A DNA stretch of 13,029 nucleotides, taken from Afipia sp. (GTDB lineage: Bacteria > Pseudomonadota > Alphaproteobacteria > Rhizobiales > Xanthobacteraceae). The notes below the pieces were generated by a model. It made no database searches. It was not told the DNA's origin and was given only the letters and a program-made list of their open reading frames with translations. The DNA is taken from positions 1-13,029 of the forward strand of contig JAGVII010000478.1 in assembly GCA_020056155.1 (NCBI GenBank). Direction: 5' to 3'. Of this stretch, positions 7,163 through 13,029 are shown one piece after another. How positions within the stretch are numbered: position 1 is the stretch's first letter; each line of letters begins with the position of its first letter. The translations under genes were made by a program, and so were the position numbers.

Positions 7163-8178
7163 CTCGCGATGGATTTCTTTTCGGCCTGCTTCGCCGAGGT
7201 CCGGCGGGCTTTTGCGGATGCGAAAACCGCACCGATCTCGCCGACGATGCCACGACGGAATAGCAGGACGCAGATCATAAAGATGAAACCGATAATGATC
7301 GGTACTTTACTGGACAAATCCATCGTAATCGGCCCGATCTGAACCACGCCGAGACCCGAGAGCCGGCTTTCCAGCGTGACCACCAGGATAGCGCCGATCA
7401 CAGGACCGAGCGGCGTACCGAGCCCTCCGAGCAGACACATCAGAATCACATTGCCGGATTGCGTCCAGTGCGCATCGGGCAATCCCGCAAAACCAAGCGT
7501 CAGCGCCTTTACACCGCCCGCAAGGCCGGCAATCGCCGCCGACATCGTGAACGCGGACAGCTTGTACTTCTGAACGTCGTATCCGAGCGAAATCGCGCGC
7601 GGTTCATTATCGCGAATGGCGAGCAACACCTGACCGAACGGAGATTCCATAATCCGCTGGAAGCCCCAGACCGCCACGGCCAGGACAATCAGAACGAAGG
7701 CATACATTGTCAGATCGCTGGATAGATCGACCAAGCCGAACAACGACCGGCGGGGAATGCGCTGCAGCCCATCCTCTGCGCCAGTGAACGGCGCCTGCAC
7801 ACAGACAAAATAGACCATCTGCGCCAGAGCCAGCGTAATCATCGCAAAGTAAATGCCCTGACGGCGAATGGCCATCCCGCCCATCACAGCTCCCAACGCA
7901 AGGCCCACCAAAAGGCTGCCAGCCAGCGCAAGTTCTGGGGTAAATCCCCACGCCTTCGTTGCGTAACCTGCTACATACGCGCCCATACCGAAGAAGGCCG
8001 CATGACCGATTGAGAGCAGACCGACATTGCCGGTGAAGAAATTGAAAGCGACGGCGAACAACGCCAGCGCAACGCACTTCATGAGAAACTGCGGATAGAG
8101 TCCTGTCAGCGGCGCCAGAACGCCCACACCGGTGAGTACGATCAAGAGAACTGTGGATGTCTTCATCGGCCGGCTCAT
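7159..8178 (-). CDS. livM: LIV-type ABC transporter permease LivM
   Basis: It is the second membrane subunit of a branched-chain amino acid/HAAT-family importer in the inner membrane. At 339 residues it has the family length, many hydrophobic helices starting with TVLLIVLTGVGVL, and LivM hallmarks: FFTGNVGLLSIGHAAFFGMGAY (about 47-68), the cytoplasmic EAA-like loop IRDNEPRAISLGYDVQKYKL (centre near 190-210) and LLGGLGTPLGP (about 249-259). The start overlaps the livH stop by ATGA. The ribosome site is weak, consistent with coupled translation; an ATG at 8166 is an alternative. The C-terminus ends in a basic tail. The stop codon is covered by the -35 box of the downstream operon promoter. Such transporters also carry aromatic and other carboxylates, so amino acids need not be the substrate. 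Confidence 0.93.
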   Translation of the reverse strand: MSRPMKTSTVLLIVLTGVGVLAPLTGLYPQFLMKCVALALFAVAFNFFTGNVGLLSIGHAAFFGMGAYVAGYATKAWGFTPELALAGSLLVGLALGAVMGGMAIRRQGIYFAMITLALAQMVYFVCVQAPFTGAEDGLQRIPRRSLFGLVDLSSDLTMYAFVLIVLAVAVWGFQRIMESPFGQVLLAIRDNEPRAISLGYDVQKYKLSAFTMSAAIAGLAGGVKALTLGFAGLPDAHWTQSGNVILMCLLGGLGTPLGPVIGAILVVTLESRLSGLGVVQIGPITMDLSSKVPIIIGFIFMICVLLFRRGIVGEIGAVFASAKARRTSAKQAEKKSIAS

Positions 8179-9053
8179 GCTTCACGTCCAAACAAACCCG
8201 CGGGGCGCACCAGAAGTACGATTGCCATGACAACGAAAACGATGGTCGAGGAGACCTCGGGATAGAACACTTTCGAAAGTCCCTCGATGACGCCGAGCGC
8301 CAGTCCAGTGGCGATAGCGCCCGCGGTTGATCCCAGTCCGCCAATGACCACGACGGCAAACGTCACAATCAGGATGTTCGAGCCCATGAGGGGCTGAACC
8401 TGATAGATCGGCGCCGCCAGCACCCCCGCAAATGCAGCGAGCCCCGCGCCAAGCGCGTAGACGAACGTCACCATCAGCGGGACGTTGATGCCGAGCGCTT
8501 GAACCATCTTCGCGTTCTCGGTGCCCGCGCGCAGATAGGATCCCAGCCGTGTGCGCTCGATCAGAAACCACGTCGCAAAACACACGACCAGTGACGCACC
8601 GACGATCCAGACACGGTAAATCGGCAGCCGCATGAAGCCGAGATCAATCAGGCCCCGCAGTTCCGGCGGAGTTGGATATGGCAGGCCCGCGGAGCCGTAG
8701 ATGTCACGAAATATTCCTTCCAGAACCAACGCGAGGCCGAACGTGAGCAGCAGACCATAGAGGTGATCAAGGCCCATCAGACGGCGCAACAGCAGCCGCT
8801 CGATCAATGCCCCGAATGCACCGATAACGGCAGGCACCAGCAACAGCGACCACCAGTAGTTCACACCGAGCTTCTGCATGGCGAGATAGACGCCGAATGC
8901 ACCCAGCATGTAGAGCGCGCCGTGCGCAAAGTTGATAACGTTGAGAAGACCAAAAATCAACGCAAGACCAAGGCTCAGGATCGCATAGAAGCAACCGTTG
9001 ACTAGGCCGATGGTGATTTGTCCGAGCAGGACCTGTAGCGGAATATCGAACAT
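8175..9053 (-). CDS. livH: LIV-type ABC transporter permease LivH
   Basis: This is the first membrane subunit of the importer, with 292 residues and about eight hydrophobic segments. LivH signatures are GLALIFGLLNVINFAHGALY (about 29-48), the cytoplasmic coupling loop around RAGTENAKMVQALGINV (about 179-195) and VVIGGLGSTAGAIATGLALG (about 243-262). The open frame reaches a TTG at 9065, but the ATG at 9053 has GAGGG five bases upstream and begins the standard sequence MFDIPLQVLL, so I chose it. That leaves eight bases after the livF stop. Its end overlaps livM by four bases. Together with LivM it should form the translocation path for the ligand delivered by the binding protein at 10732-11943. 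Confidence 0.93.
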   Translation of the reverse strand: MFDIPLQVLLGQITIGLVNGCFYAILSLGLALIFGLLNVINFAHGALYMLGAFGVYLAMQKLGVNYWWSLLLVPAVIGAFGALIERLLLRRLMGLDHLYGLLLTFGLALVLEGIFRDIYGSAGLPYPTPPELRGLIDLGFMRLPIYRVWIVGASLVVCFATWFLIERTRLGSYLRAGTENAKMVQALGINVPLMVTFVYALGAGLAAFAGVLAAPIYQVQPLMGSNILIVTFAVVVIGGLGSTAGAIATGLALGVIEGLSKVFYPEVSSTIVFVVMAIVLLVRPAGLFGREA

Positions 9054-9058
9054 CTCAG

Positions 9059-9063
9059 CCCTC
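9059..9063 (-). promoter_or_regulatory. Ribosome binding site deciding the livH start
   Basis: GAGGG on the minus strand lies five bases before ATG 9053 and overlaps the livF stop codon. It favours this ATG over the in-frame TTG at 9065, which would place the site inside the coding sequence. Confidence 0.6.
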
Positions 9064-9787
9064 AAACGCCCAGCGTGCGGTCAACGAGTTCGGCCTGCGC
9101 CGCAAGTTCCACCGCGGACAGTTGCATCGTGACATCGCCATGCTCGACCACAAGAAACCTGTCAGCGAGCGGTTCGGCGAAGTACTTGTTTTGCTCGACA
9201 AGCAGGATGGTGTAGCCCCGCGACTTTAGCTCGGTGATAAGATCAAACAGCCGATCGACAATTACAGGCGCAAGTCCTTCAGATATCTCGTCGAGTAAAA
9301 GCAGCTTCGCACCGGTCCGCAGGATACGTGCGATCGCAAGCATCTGCTGCTCGCCTCCCGACAGCCGCGTGCCGGGCGTTTGCCGCCGCTCGGCCAGATT
9401 GGGCAGCAGTGCGTAAATCTCGTCGAGCGGCATACCGCCGCTCGATTGCTTCGGCGGCAGCAGAAGATTTTCTTCGCAAGATAGCGAGGCGAAAATGCCC
9501 CGCTCCTCCGGACAGTATCCGACACCGAGACGCGCAATCAAATGCGGTGCAAGTTGAATGACATCCTTGCCGCCGATTTGGATGATACCTTCGTGCCTGT
9601 CGATCAATCCCATGATCGCGCGCAGTGTTGTCGTTCGGCCGCTGCCGTTGCGACCAAGCAACGCAACCACTTCCCCACGCTGCAGGGAGAACGACATGCC
9701 GTGCAGAACGTGGGATTCTCCGTACCAGGCATGGAGGTTTTCCACCGAGAGCGCTTCGGCCACGCCGCTATTCGTCACTGACATCAT
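9062..9787 (-). CDS. livF: LIV-type ABC transporter ATP-binding protein LivF (Walker A Lys replaced by Arg)
   Basis: This 241-residue protein is one of two cytosolic ATPases of the importer. The signature LSGGEQQ (142-148), Walker B LLLLDE (162-167), and LLVEQN at the switch position (195-200), where LivF proteins carry Gln in place of His, identify it as LivF. The Walker A motif reads GRNGSGRT (45-52): the lysine that contacts the ATP phosphates is Arg51, codon CGA, unambiguous in the sequence. I recall similar K-to-R forms among LivF homologues but cannot verify it here. If Arg51 lowers activity, LivG with its normal Walker A may carry most hydrolysis. The ATG overlaps the livG stop by four bases (ATGA). 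A second ATG follows directly. Confidence 0.92.
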   Translation of the reverse strand: MMSVTNSGVAEALSVENLHAWYGESHVLHGMSFSLQRGEVVALLGRNGSGRTTTLRAIMGLIDRHEGIIQIGGKDVIQLAPHLIARLGVGYCPEERGIFASLSCEENLLLPPKQSSGGMPLDEIYALLPNLAERRQTPGTRLSGGEQQMLAIARILRTGAKLLLLDEISEGLAPVIVDRLFDLITELKSRGYTILLVEQNKYFAEPLADRFLVVEHGDVTMQLSAVELAAQAELVDRTLGV

Positions 9788-10584
9788 TGCTTCCGCTCCG
9801 CTGCGCGCGACCGGGAACCGAGATAGGATTCGATGACCTGCGGGTCACGCGATACTTCGTCGTAACCGCCCTCCGCGATGATCTCGCCACGGCGCAGCAC
9901 GCTGATCCGGTCCGCGATCCGTGCGACCATTTTCATGTTGTGCTCCACCATGACGACGGTGCGACCAAATGCCACCCGCTTTATCAGAGCCGTTACGCGG
10001 TCAACGTCTTCATGACCCAGGCCTTGGGTCGGCTCATCGAGCAGCATGACCTTCGGATCAGCGGCGAGCGTGGTCGCCAGTTCGAGCGCGCGCTTGCGGC
10101 CATAAGCAAGATCACCAGCACGATGGTGCGCGAACGCACCAAGATCGACCTGCGCGAGCAGCGCCTCGATACGCGCAGGCATATCGCCAAACCGCGAGCG
10201 ACCCTGCCAGAATTTCAAAGGGGAAACGAAATTGCGCTGAAGCGCGACGGCGACGTTTTCGCTCACCGTAAGATGCGGAAACACCGCAGAAATCTGGAAG
10301 GATCGCACCAATCCAAGCCGTGCAAGCGCCGCAGGTCGTTCTTGCGTGACTTCCGTTCCTTCCAAGAGAATGCGTCCCGAAGTTGGACTCAAAAACTTCG
10401 TCAGAAGGTTGAAGACTGTCGTCTTGCCCGCGCCATTTGGCCCGATGAGTGCATGGATCTCACCACGGCGGATATCGAGGTCAACGCCACCCACCGCAAC
10501 GAACCCGCGGAATTCTTTCCGCAGCCCTCGTGCCTGTAACACGATGTCTGCATCCGGCACGGCATGACTATGCGTCGCATCCAT
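9784..10584 (-). CDS. livG: LIV-type ABC transporter ATP-binding protein LivG
   Basis: This is the other cytosolic ATPase of the importer, with 266 residues. Walker A GPNGAGKT is at 48-55, Q-loop SFQ near 95-97, the signature in the LivG-type form LAYGRKR at 159-165, Walker B VMLLDEP at 179-185, and the switch His215 in MVEHN. The frame opens at an ATG at 10602, but GGAGGGG lies seven bases before the ATG at 10584 and nothing comparable precedes 10602, so the shorter form MDATHSH is preferred. It is the first gene of livGFHM and is transcribed away from the binding-protein gene across a 147-base control region. All canonical residues are present, unlike in the adjacent LivF. Confidence 0.93.
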   Translation of the reverse strand: MDATHSHAVPDADIVLQARGLRKEFRGFVAVGGVDLDIRRGEIHALIGPNGAGKTTVFNLLTKFLSPTSGRILLEGTEVTQERPAALARLGLVRSFQISAVFPHLTVSENVAVALQRNFVSPLKFWQGRSRFGDMPARIEALLAQVDLGAFAHHRAGDLAYGRKRALELATTLAADPKVMLLDEPTQGLGHEDVDRVTALIKRVAFGRTVVMVEHNMKMVARIADRISVLRRGEIIAEGGYDEVSRDPQVIESYLGSRSRAAERKQ

Positions 10585-10591
10585 CCGGCGT

Positions 10592-10598
10592 CCCCTCC
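10592..10598 (-). promoter_or_regulatory. Ribosome binding site deciding the livG start
   Basis: GGAGGGG on the minus strand is seven bases upstream of ATG 10584. It would lie inside the gene if the ATG at 10602 were used, which argues for the shorter protein. Confidence 0.65.
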
Positions 10599-10641
10599 AC
10601 ATCTGTTGTGCGGCGCAATGCGAGCAAGTTCATCACGCCTG

Positions 10642-10678
10642 TTGACACCGTCTTATCAAATTAGTCTAGTTATGCAAG
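10642..10678 (+). promoter_or_regulatory. Promoter of the substrate-binding-protein gene with shared operator-like motif
   Basis: TTGACA (10642-10647) is followed after 17 bases by TCTAGT (10665-10670) and immediately by TATGCAAG (10671-10678). The block AGTCTAGTTATGCAAG (10663-10678) matches 15 of 16 bases of the block in the catabolic operon promoter, with the same position relative to both hexamers. The predicted start point leaves a leader of about 50 bases before ATG 10732. Confidence 0.72.
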
Positions 10679-10690
10679 CCTATGTGTCAG
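10663..10690 (-). promoter_or_regulatory. Candidate divergent promoter for livGFHM
   Basis: On the minus strand CTGACA (10685-10690) is followed after 16 bases by TAGACT (10663-10668), 5/6 and 4/6 matches to sigma-70 boxes. Its -10 region overlaps the -10 of the opposite promoter, so the two would compete or be switched together. This is the best candidate in the 147-base gap but remains a weak match. Confidence 0.35.
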
Positions 10691-10693
10691 GCT
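10677..10693. repeat. Small inverted repeat just downstream of the shared motif
   Basis: AGCCT and AGGCT flank seven bases, directly after TATGCA of the shared promoter block and near the expected transcription start. The five-base arms are short, so it is only a candidate operator half-site pair or a weak leader hairpin. Confidence 0.3.
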
Positions 10694-10731
10694 GAAACCA
10701 TCTGGCTGCTTAAATCAGGGGAGAGGAAACC

Positions 10732-11943
10732 ATGAAGAAGATGACATTGGCATTTGCCGCAGGACTCGCGCTGGCGGCGCCGGCCTACGCTCAGACAAAG
10801 ATTTCAGACGATGTTGTGAAGATCGGTGTGATGACCGATATGTCGGGGCAGTTCTCCCACGAATCCGGTGACGGATCGGTCACCGCGGTAAAAATGGCAG
10901 TTGAAGATTTCGGCGGCACAGTTCTTGGCAAGCCCATTGAAGTGATCGTTGCCGATCACCAGAACCGTAACGAGGTAGCGATCGCCAAGGCGCGCGAATG
11001 GTATGATGTCGGCAAGGTCGATCTGATCGCCAACCTGATCAATTCCTCCATCGCACTTGCTGTCACCAATGTGGCTCAGGAAAAGAACAGGGTCGCCATC
11101 GTCAACGGCTCAGGGTCTTCCCGGCTGACAAACGACTCCTGCACGCCGAACAGTATCCACTACGCTTACGACACTTACGCGCTGGCGCAGGGAACGGGCA
11201 AGGCATTGATCAAGGAAGGCTTGAATTCCTGGTACTTTCTCACCGCCGACTACGCATTTGGACACGCCCTTGAAATGGACACCGCCAACGTTGTAAAAGC
11301 AAACAGCGGCACAGTAACCGGTGCGATCCGCTATCCGATCGACACGGCCGACCACTCCTCCTTTCTACTGCAAGCCCAGGCCTCAAAAGCGAAAGTGGTC
11401 GCTGTTGCAGGCTCTGGCACCACGTTCATCAACGCCGTCAAATCCGCGAAGGATTTCGGACTAACGGATGGCGGGAAGCAGACCATTGCCGGCCTGCTGG
11501 TCTGGATCACTGACATCGATTCGATGGGTCTTACGACCGCCCAAGGCCTTGTATTGACAAACGCATTCTATTGGGATCGCGACGAAGATACGCGCGCGTT
11601 CTCAAAGAAATTCTTTGCGAAGATGAAGCGCATGCCGCACATGGGCGATGCAGGCGACTATTCCTCGACCATGCACTATCTCAAAGCGGTCAAGGCTGCG
11701 GGCACCGATGACGCCAAGGCGGTGATGGCGAAAATGCGCGAGATGCCTGTAAACGACTTCTTCTCCAAGAACGGTAGAATCCGCGAGGACGGCCGTTTCA
11801 TCCACGACATGTATGTGTATGAAGTGAAGAAGCCCTCAGAGTCGAAGTATGCCTGGGACTACTACAAGCTTCGCGCGGTCATTCCCGGTGACGAGGCCTT
11901 CCGGCCGCTGTCGGAAAGCAAGTGCCCGCTCGTCAAGAAATAG
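10732..11943 (+). CDS. Periplasmic substrate-binding protein of a LIV/HAAT-type ABC transporter
   Basis: The 403-residue protein starts with a Sec signal peptide: MKK, a hydrophobic core (about 5-17) and a predicted cut after APAYA at residue 20. The mature part has the type 1 periplasmic-binding fold (Leu/Ile/Val-binding-like), opening with VVKIGVMTDMSGQF and continuing through TADYAFGHALE (about 171-181) in the second lobe. Two cysteines remain in the mature protein, Cys137 and Cys398, possibly a disulfide. It should capture the ligand in the periplasm and pass it to LivHM. GAGAGG a few bases before ATG supports the start. Unusually for a binding-protein gene it is on the opposite strand from livGFHM, with its own promoter. 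That promoter is shared in design with the catabolic operon, which suggests the ligand is the operon's substrate rather than an amino acid. Ligand identity is not readable from sequence. Confidence 0.93.
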   Translation: MKKMTLAFAAGLALAAPAYAQTKISDDVVKIGVMTDMSGQFSHESGDGSVTAVKMAVEDFGGTVLGKPIEVIVADHQNRNEVAIAKAREWYDVGKVDLIANLINSSIALAVTNVAQEKNRVAIVNGSGSSRLTNDSCTPNSIHYAYDTYALAQGTGKALIKEGLNSWYFLTADYAFGHALEMDTANVVKANSGTVTGAIRYPIDTADHSSFLLQAQASKAKVVAVAGSGTTFINAVKSAKDFGLTDGGKQTIAGLLVWITDIDSMGLTTAQGLVLTNAFYWDRDEDTRAFSKKFFAKMKRMPHMGDAGDYSSTMHYLKAVKAAGTDDAKAVMAKMREMPVNDFFSKNGRIREDGRFIHDMYVYEVKKPSESKYAWDYYKLRAVIPGDEAFRPLSESKCPLVKK

Positions 11944-11958
11944 CGGGAACGACAGTCA

Positions 11959-13017
11959 TCAAACGCGGCCGGGCACTGCCCGGCCGCTCTTCGGTCCGCC
12001 GAATTTATCGGGATCGTATCTCATCCGATACTTCATCGTGTAGGCTTGGACTGGCTCCCCGCACCGGTTGCAGACGACGGTCGGCGTAAATATCTTTCCG
12101 CAGGTTTTGTGCTTGAGAAGCATCGGCGGCTCTCCGCCGGCGCGCCAGCTGTCGCCCCAGGCCATCATCATGATCAGCGGCCCGTGCAGATCGGTACCCA
12201 TTGGCGTCAGCAGGTATTCAAAACGCTCCGGCGCCGATTGATACTTCCGCTTTTTGAAAACTCCTCGCTCGACCAGCCGCGCGAGGCGATCTGTCAGAAT
12301 GTTAGTGGCGATGTTCAATTCGGCCTGAAGCTGATCAAACCGCGTCGCCCCGTAGAACGCCTCGCGAATAACCAGAAAACTCCAACGATCTCCGATGACT
12401 TCAAGCGCACGGGACACCGAGCTGGGACGGCCCCGCATAAAATCGTCAGCGGTTCGGCGGCTGCGTTTGGAAGAATCTATGCGGATTCTGCCTGCGCCCG
12501 GACCGTCTTGATAGCTGACGTCACGCGCTGCGATGCGCTGGTCGCAGCAAGAGCAGGCCACTATCGGCTTGCTGACGCAGTTGCAGCCCTCATGGATCAA
12601 TTGCAGCGGCACTTCACTCGCGCTGGTAAGCCAGCGATCGCCAAACTGCATCAGCGCCATAAAGGCGGGATAAAGACTTATGCCGGATTTAGTCAGTTTG
12701 TATTCGACACGGCTCGATGTATCGGAATAGCTTACCTCACGAAGAATGCCCTCGCGGGTCAGGCGCCGTAGGCGATCCGTCAGCGTCGCCCGCGATATTT
12801 CAAGACCCGAACGAAACTCCTCGAAGCGCTTGGCGCCGAAGAAAGCTTCACGGATGACCAAAAAAGCCCATGCGTCAGACAGAATTCCGACCGTGCTCGC
12901 AATGGAACAGCGCCGCTCGGTCAGCCTGGATACTTTCTTGCCTGCGCGGATTGGTGGGGCTGCATTCAGAGGCTTGGGTGGCCGTTTTTCTTTTGTTGCA
13001 GCTGCTAGCCGTACCAT
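11959..13017 (-). CDS. Tandem-domain HxlR/MarR-like transcriptional regulator with two cysteine clusters
   Basis: This 352-residue DNA-binding protein holds two HxlR winged-helix domains; ordinary HxlR proteins have one domain of about 110 residues. Domain 1 (about 36-131) includes LVIREAFFGAKRFEEF and LTDRLRRLTREGIL; domain 2 (about 200-292) repeats these as LVIREAFYGATRFDQL and LTDRLARLVERGVF, a clear internal duplication. Each domain is followed by a cysteine-rich stretch: Cys145, 147, 155, 157 and 158 in the first, Cys306, 316 and 319 in the second, resembling zinc-ribbon knuckles. Domain 1 has the conserved family N-terminal Cys (Cys37); domain 2 has Ser at that place. The frame runs open to the window edge, so a start upstream of ATG 13017 cannot be excluded. 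It converges on the binding-protein gene and is the only regulator in the window, hence the best candidate for controlling both promoters. Confidence 0.88.
   Translation of the reverse strand: MVRLAAATKEKRPPKPLNAAPPIRAGKKVSRLTERRCSIASTVGILSDAWAFLVIREAFFGAKRFEEFRSGLEISRATLTDRLRRLTREGILREVSYSDTSSRVEYKLTKSGISLYPAFMALMQFGDRWLTSASEVPLQLIHEGCNCVSKPIVACSCCDQRIAARDVSYQDGPGAGRIRIDSSKRSRRTADDFMRGRPSSVSRALEVIGDRWSFLVIREAFYGATRFDQLQAELNIATNILTDRLARLVERGVFKKRKYQSAPERFEYLLTPMGTDLHGPLIMMMAWGDSWRAGGEPPMLLKHKTCGKIFTPTVVCNRCGEPVQAYTMKYRMRYDPDKFGGPKSGRAVPGRV
11965..11987. terminator. GC-rich hairpin between convergent genes, likely 3' end of the binding-protein transcript
   Basis: GCGGCCGGGC and GCCCGGCCGC form a perfect ten-base stem with a three-base loop (ACT), starting 21 bases after the stop of the binding-protein gene. 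The same bases encode the last residues of the regulator (RAVPGR) on the other strand. Neither side has a strong T-run (TCTTC on plus, GTTTG on minus), so it may act as a terminator with help or as a 3' stabilising hairpin. Confidence 0.65.
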
Positions 13018-13029
13018 GTCGTCCAGACC

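Noticed and set aside
9625..10539. Plus-strand open frame of 304 codons
   Set aside because: It lies antisense to livF and livG, which have complete ABC motifs. Its translation is rich in Arg and His and has no recognisable domain.
12046..12771. Plus-strand open frame of 241 codons
   Set aside because: It is antisense to the tandem HxlR gene, whose domain repeat is clear; no family resemblance and no ribosome site.
1..13029. Mobile element, CRISPR array, tRNA or integration site
   Set aside because: I looked for repeated spacers, terminal inverted repeats, transposase or integrase motifs and tRNA-like folds and saw none. The genes are uniformly packed with similar codon style.

Overview
The window looks like chromosomal DNA of an alphaproteobacterium. 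A Bradyrhizobium/Rhodopseudomonas/Afipia-type member of the Rhizobiales is my best guess, from the GC-rich codon use, the style of the branched-chain-amino-acid-type (LIV/HAAT) transporter and its binding protein, and the tandem HxlR regulator. That placement is inference. The window is almost fully coding: eleven minus-strand genes, one large plus-strand gene and one more minus-strand gene. No tRNA, rRNA, CRISPR array, IS element or phage gene is visible.

Layout from right to left. (1) 11959-13017, minus: a regulator built from two HxlR winged-helix domains, each followed by a cysteine cluster. Its start lies near the window edge. (2) 10732-11943, plus: a secreted periplasmic substrate-binding protein, convergent with the regulator. 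A perfect GC-rich hairpin sits between them and also encodes the end of the regulator. (3) 10585-10731: a divergent control region. (4) 10584 down to 7159, minus: livG-livF-livH-livM, two ATPases and two permeases, nearly all overlapping. With the binding protein they make a complete LIV-type ABC importer. (5) 7089 down to 11, minus: a seven-gene catabolic operon encoding Fe-dependent alcohol dehydrogenase, hotdog thioesterase, crotonase-family protein, metallo-beta-lactamase-fold lactonase-like hydrolase, SDR-family protein, acyl-CoA ligase and succinate-semialdehyde-type aldehyde dehydrogenase.

The catabolic operon and the binding-protein gene share a promoter architecture: TTGACA, 17 bases, TCTA(T/G)T, then TATGCAAG directly downstream, 28 of 37 positions identical. 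This suggests uptake and breakdown of one substrate are co-regulated, perhaps by the tandem HxlR protein. Three operon enzymes (lactonase-like, Fe-ADH, SSADH-like) match in kind the Agrobacterium blcABC/attMLK route from gamma-butyrolactone through 4-hydroxybutyrate to succinate. Here they are combined with a CoA-dependent branch. Two members of that branch have lost the usual catalytic residues: the SDR protein at all four tetrad positions, the crotonase at both glutamates. The locus therefore looks like an uptake-plus-catabolism module for an unidentified carboxylate, ester or lactone, possibly with non-standard chemistry. The substrate cannot be read from the sequence.
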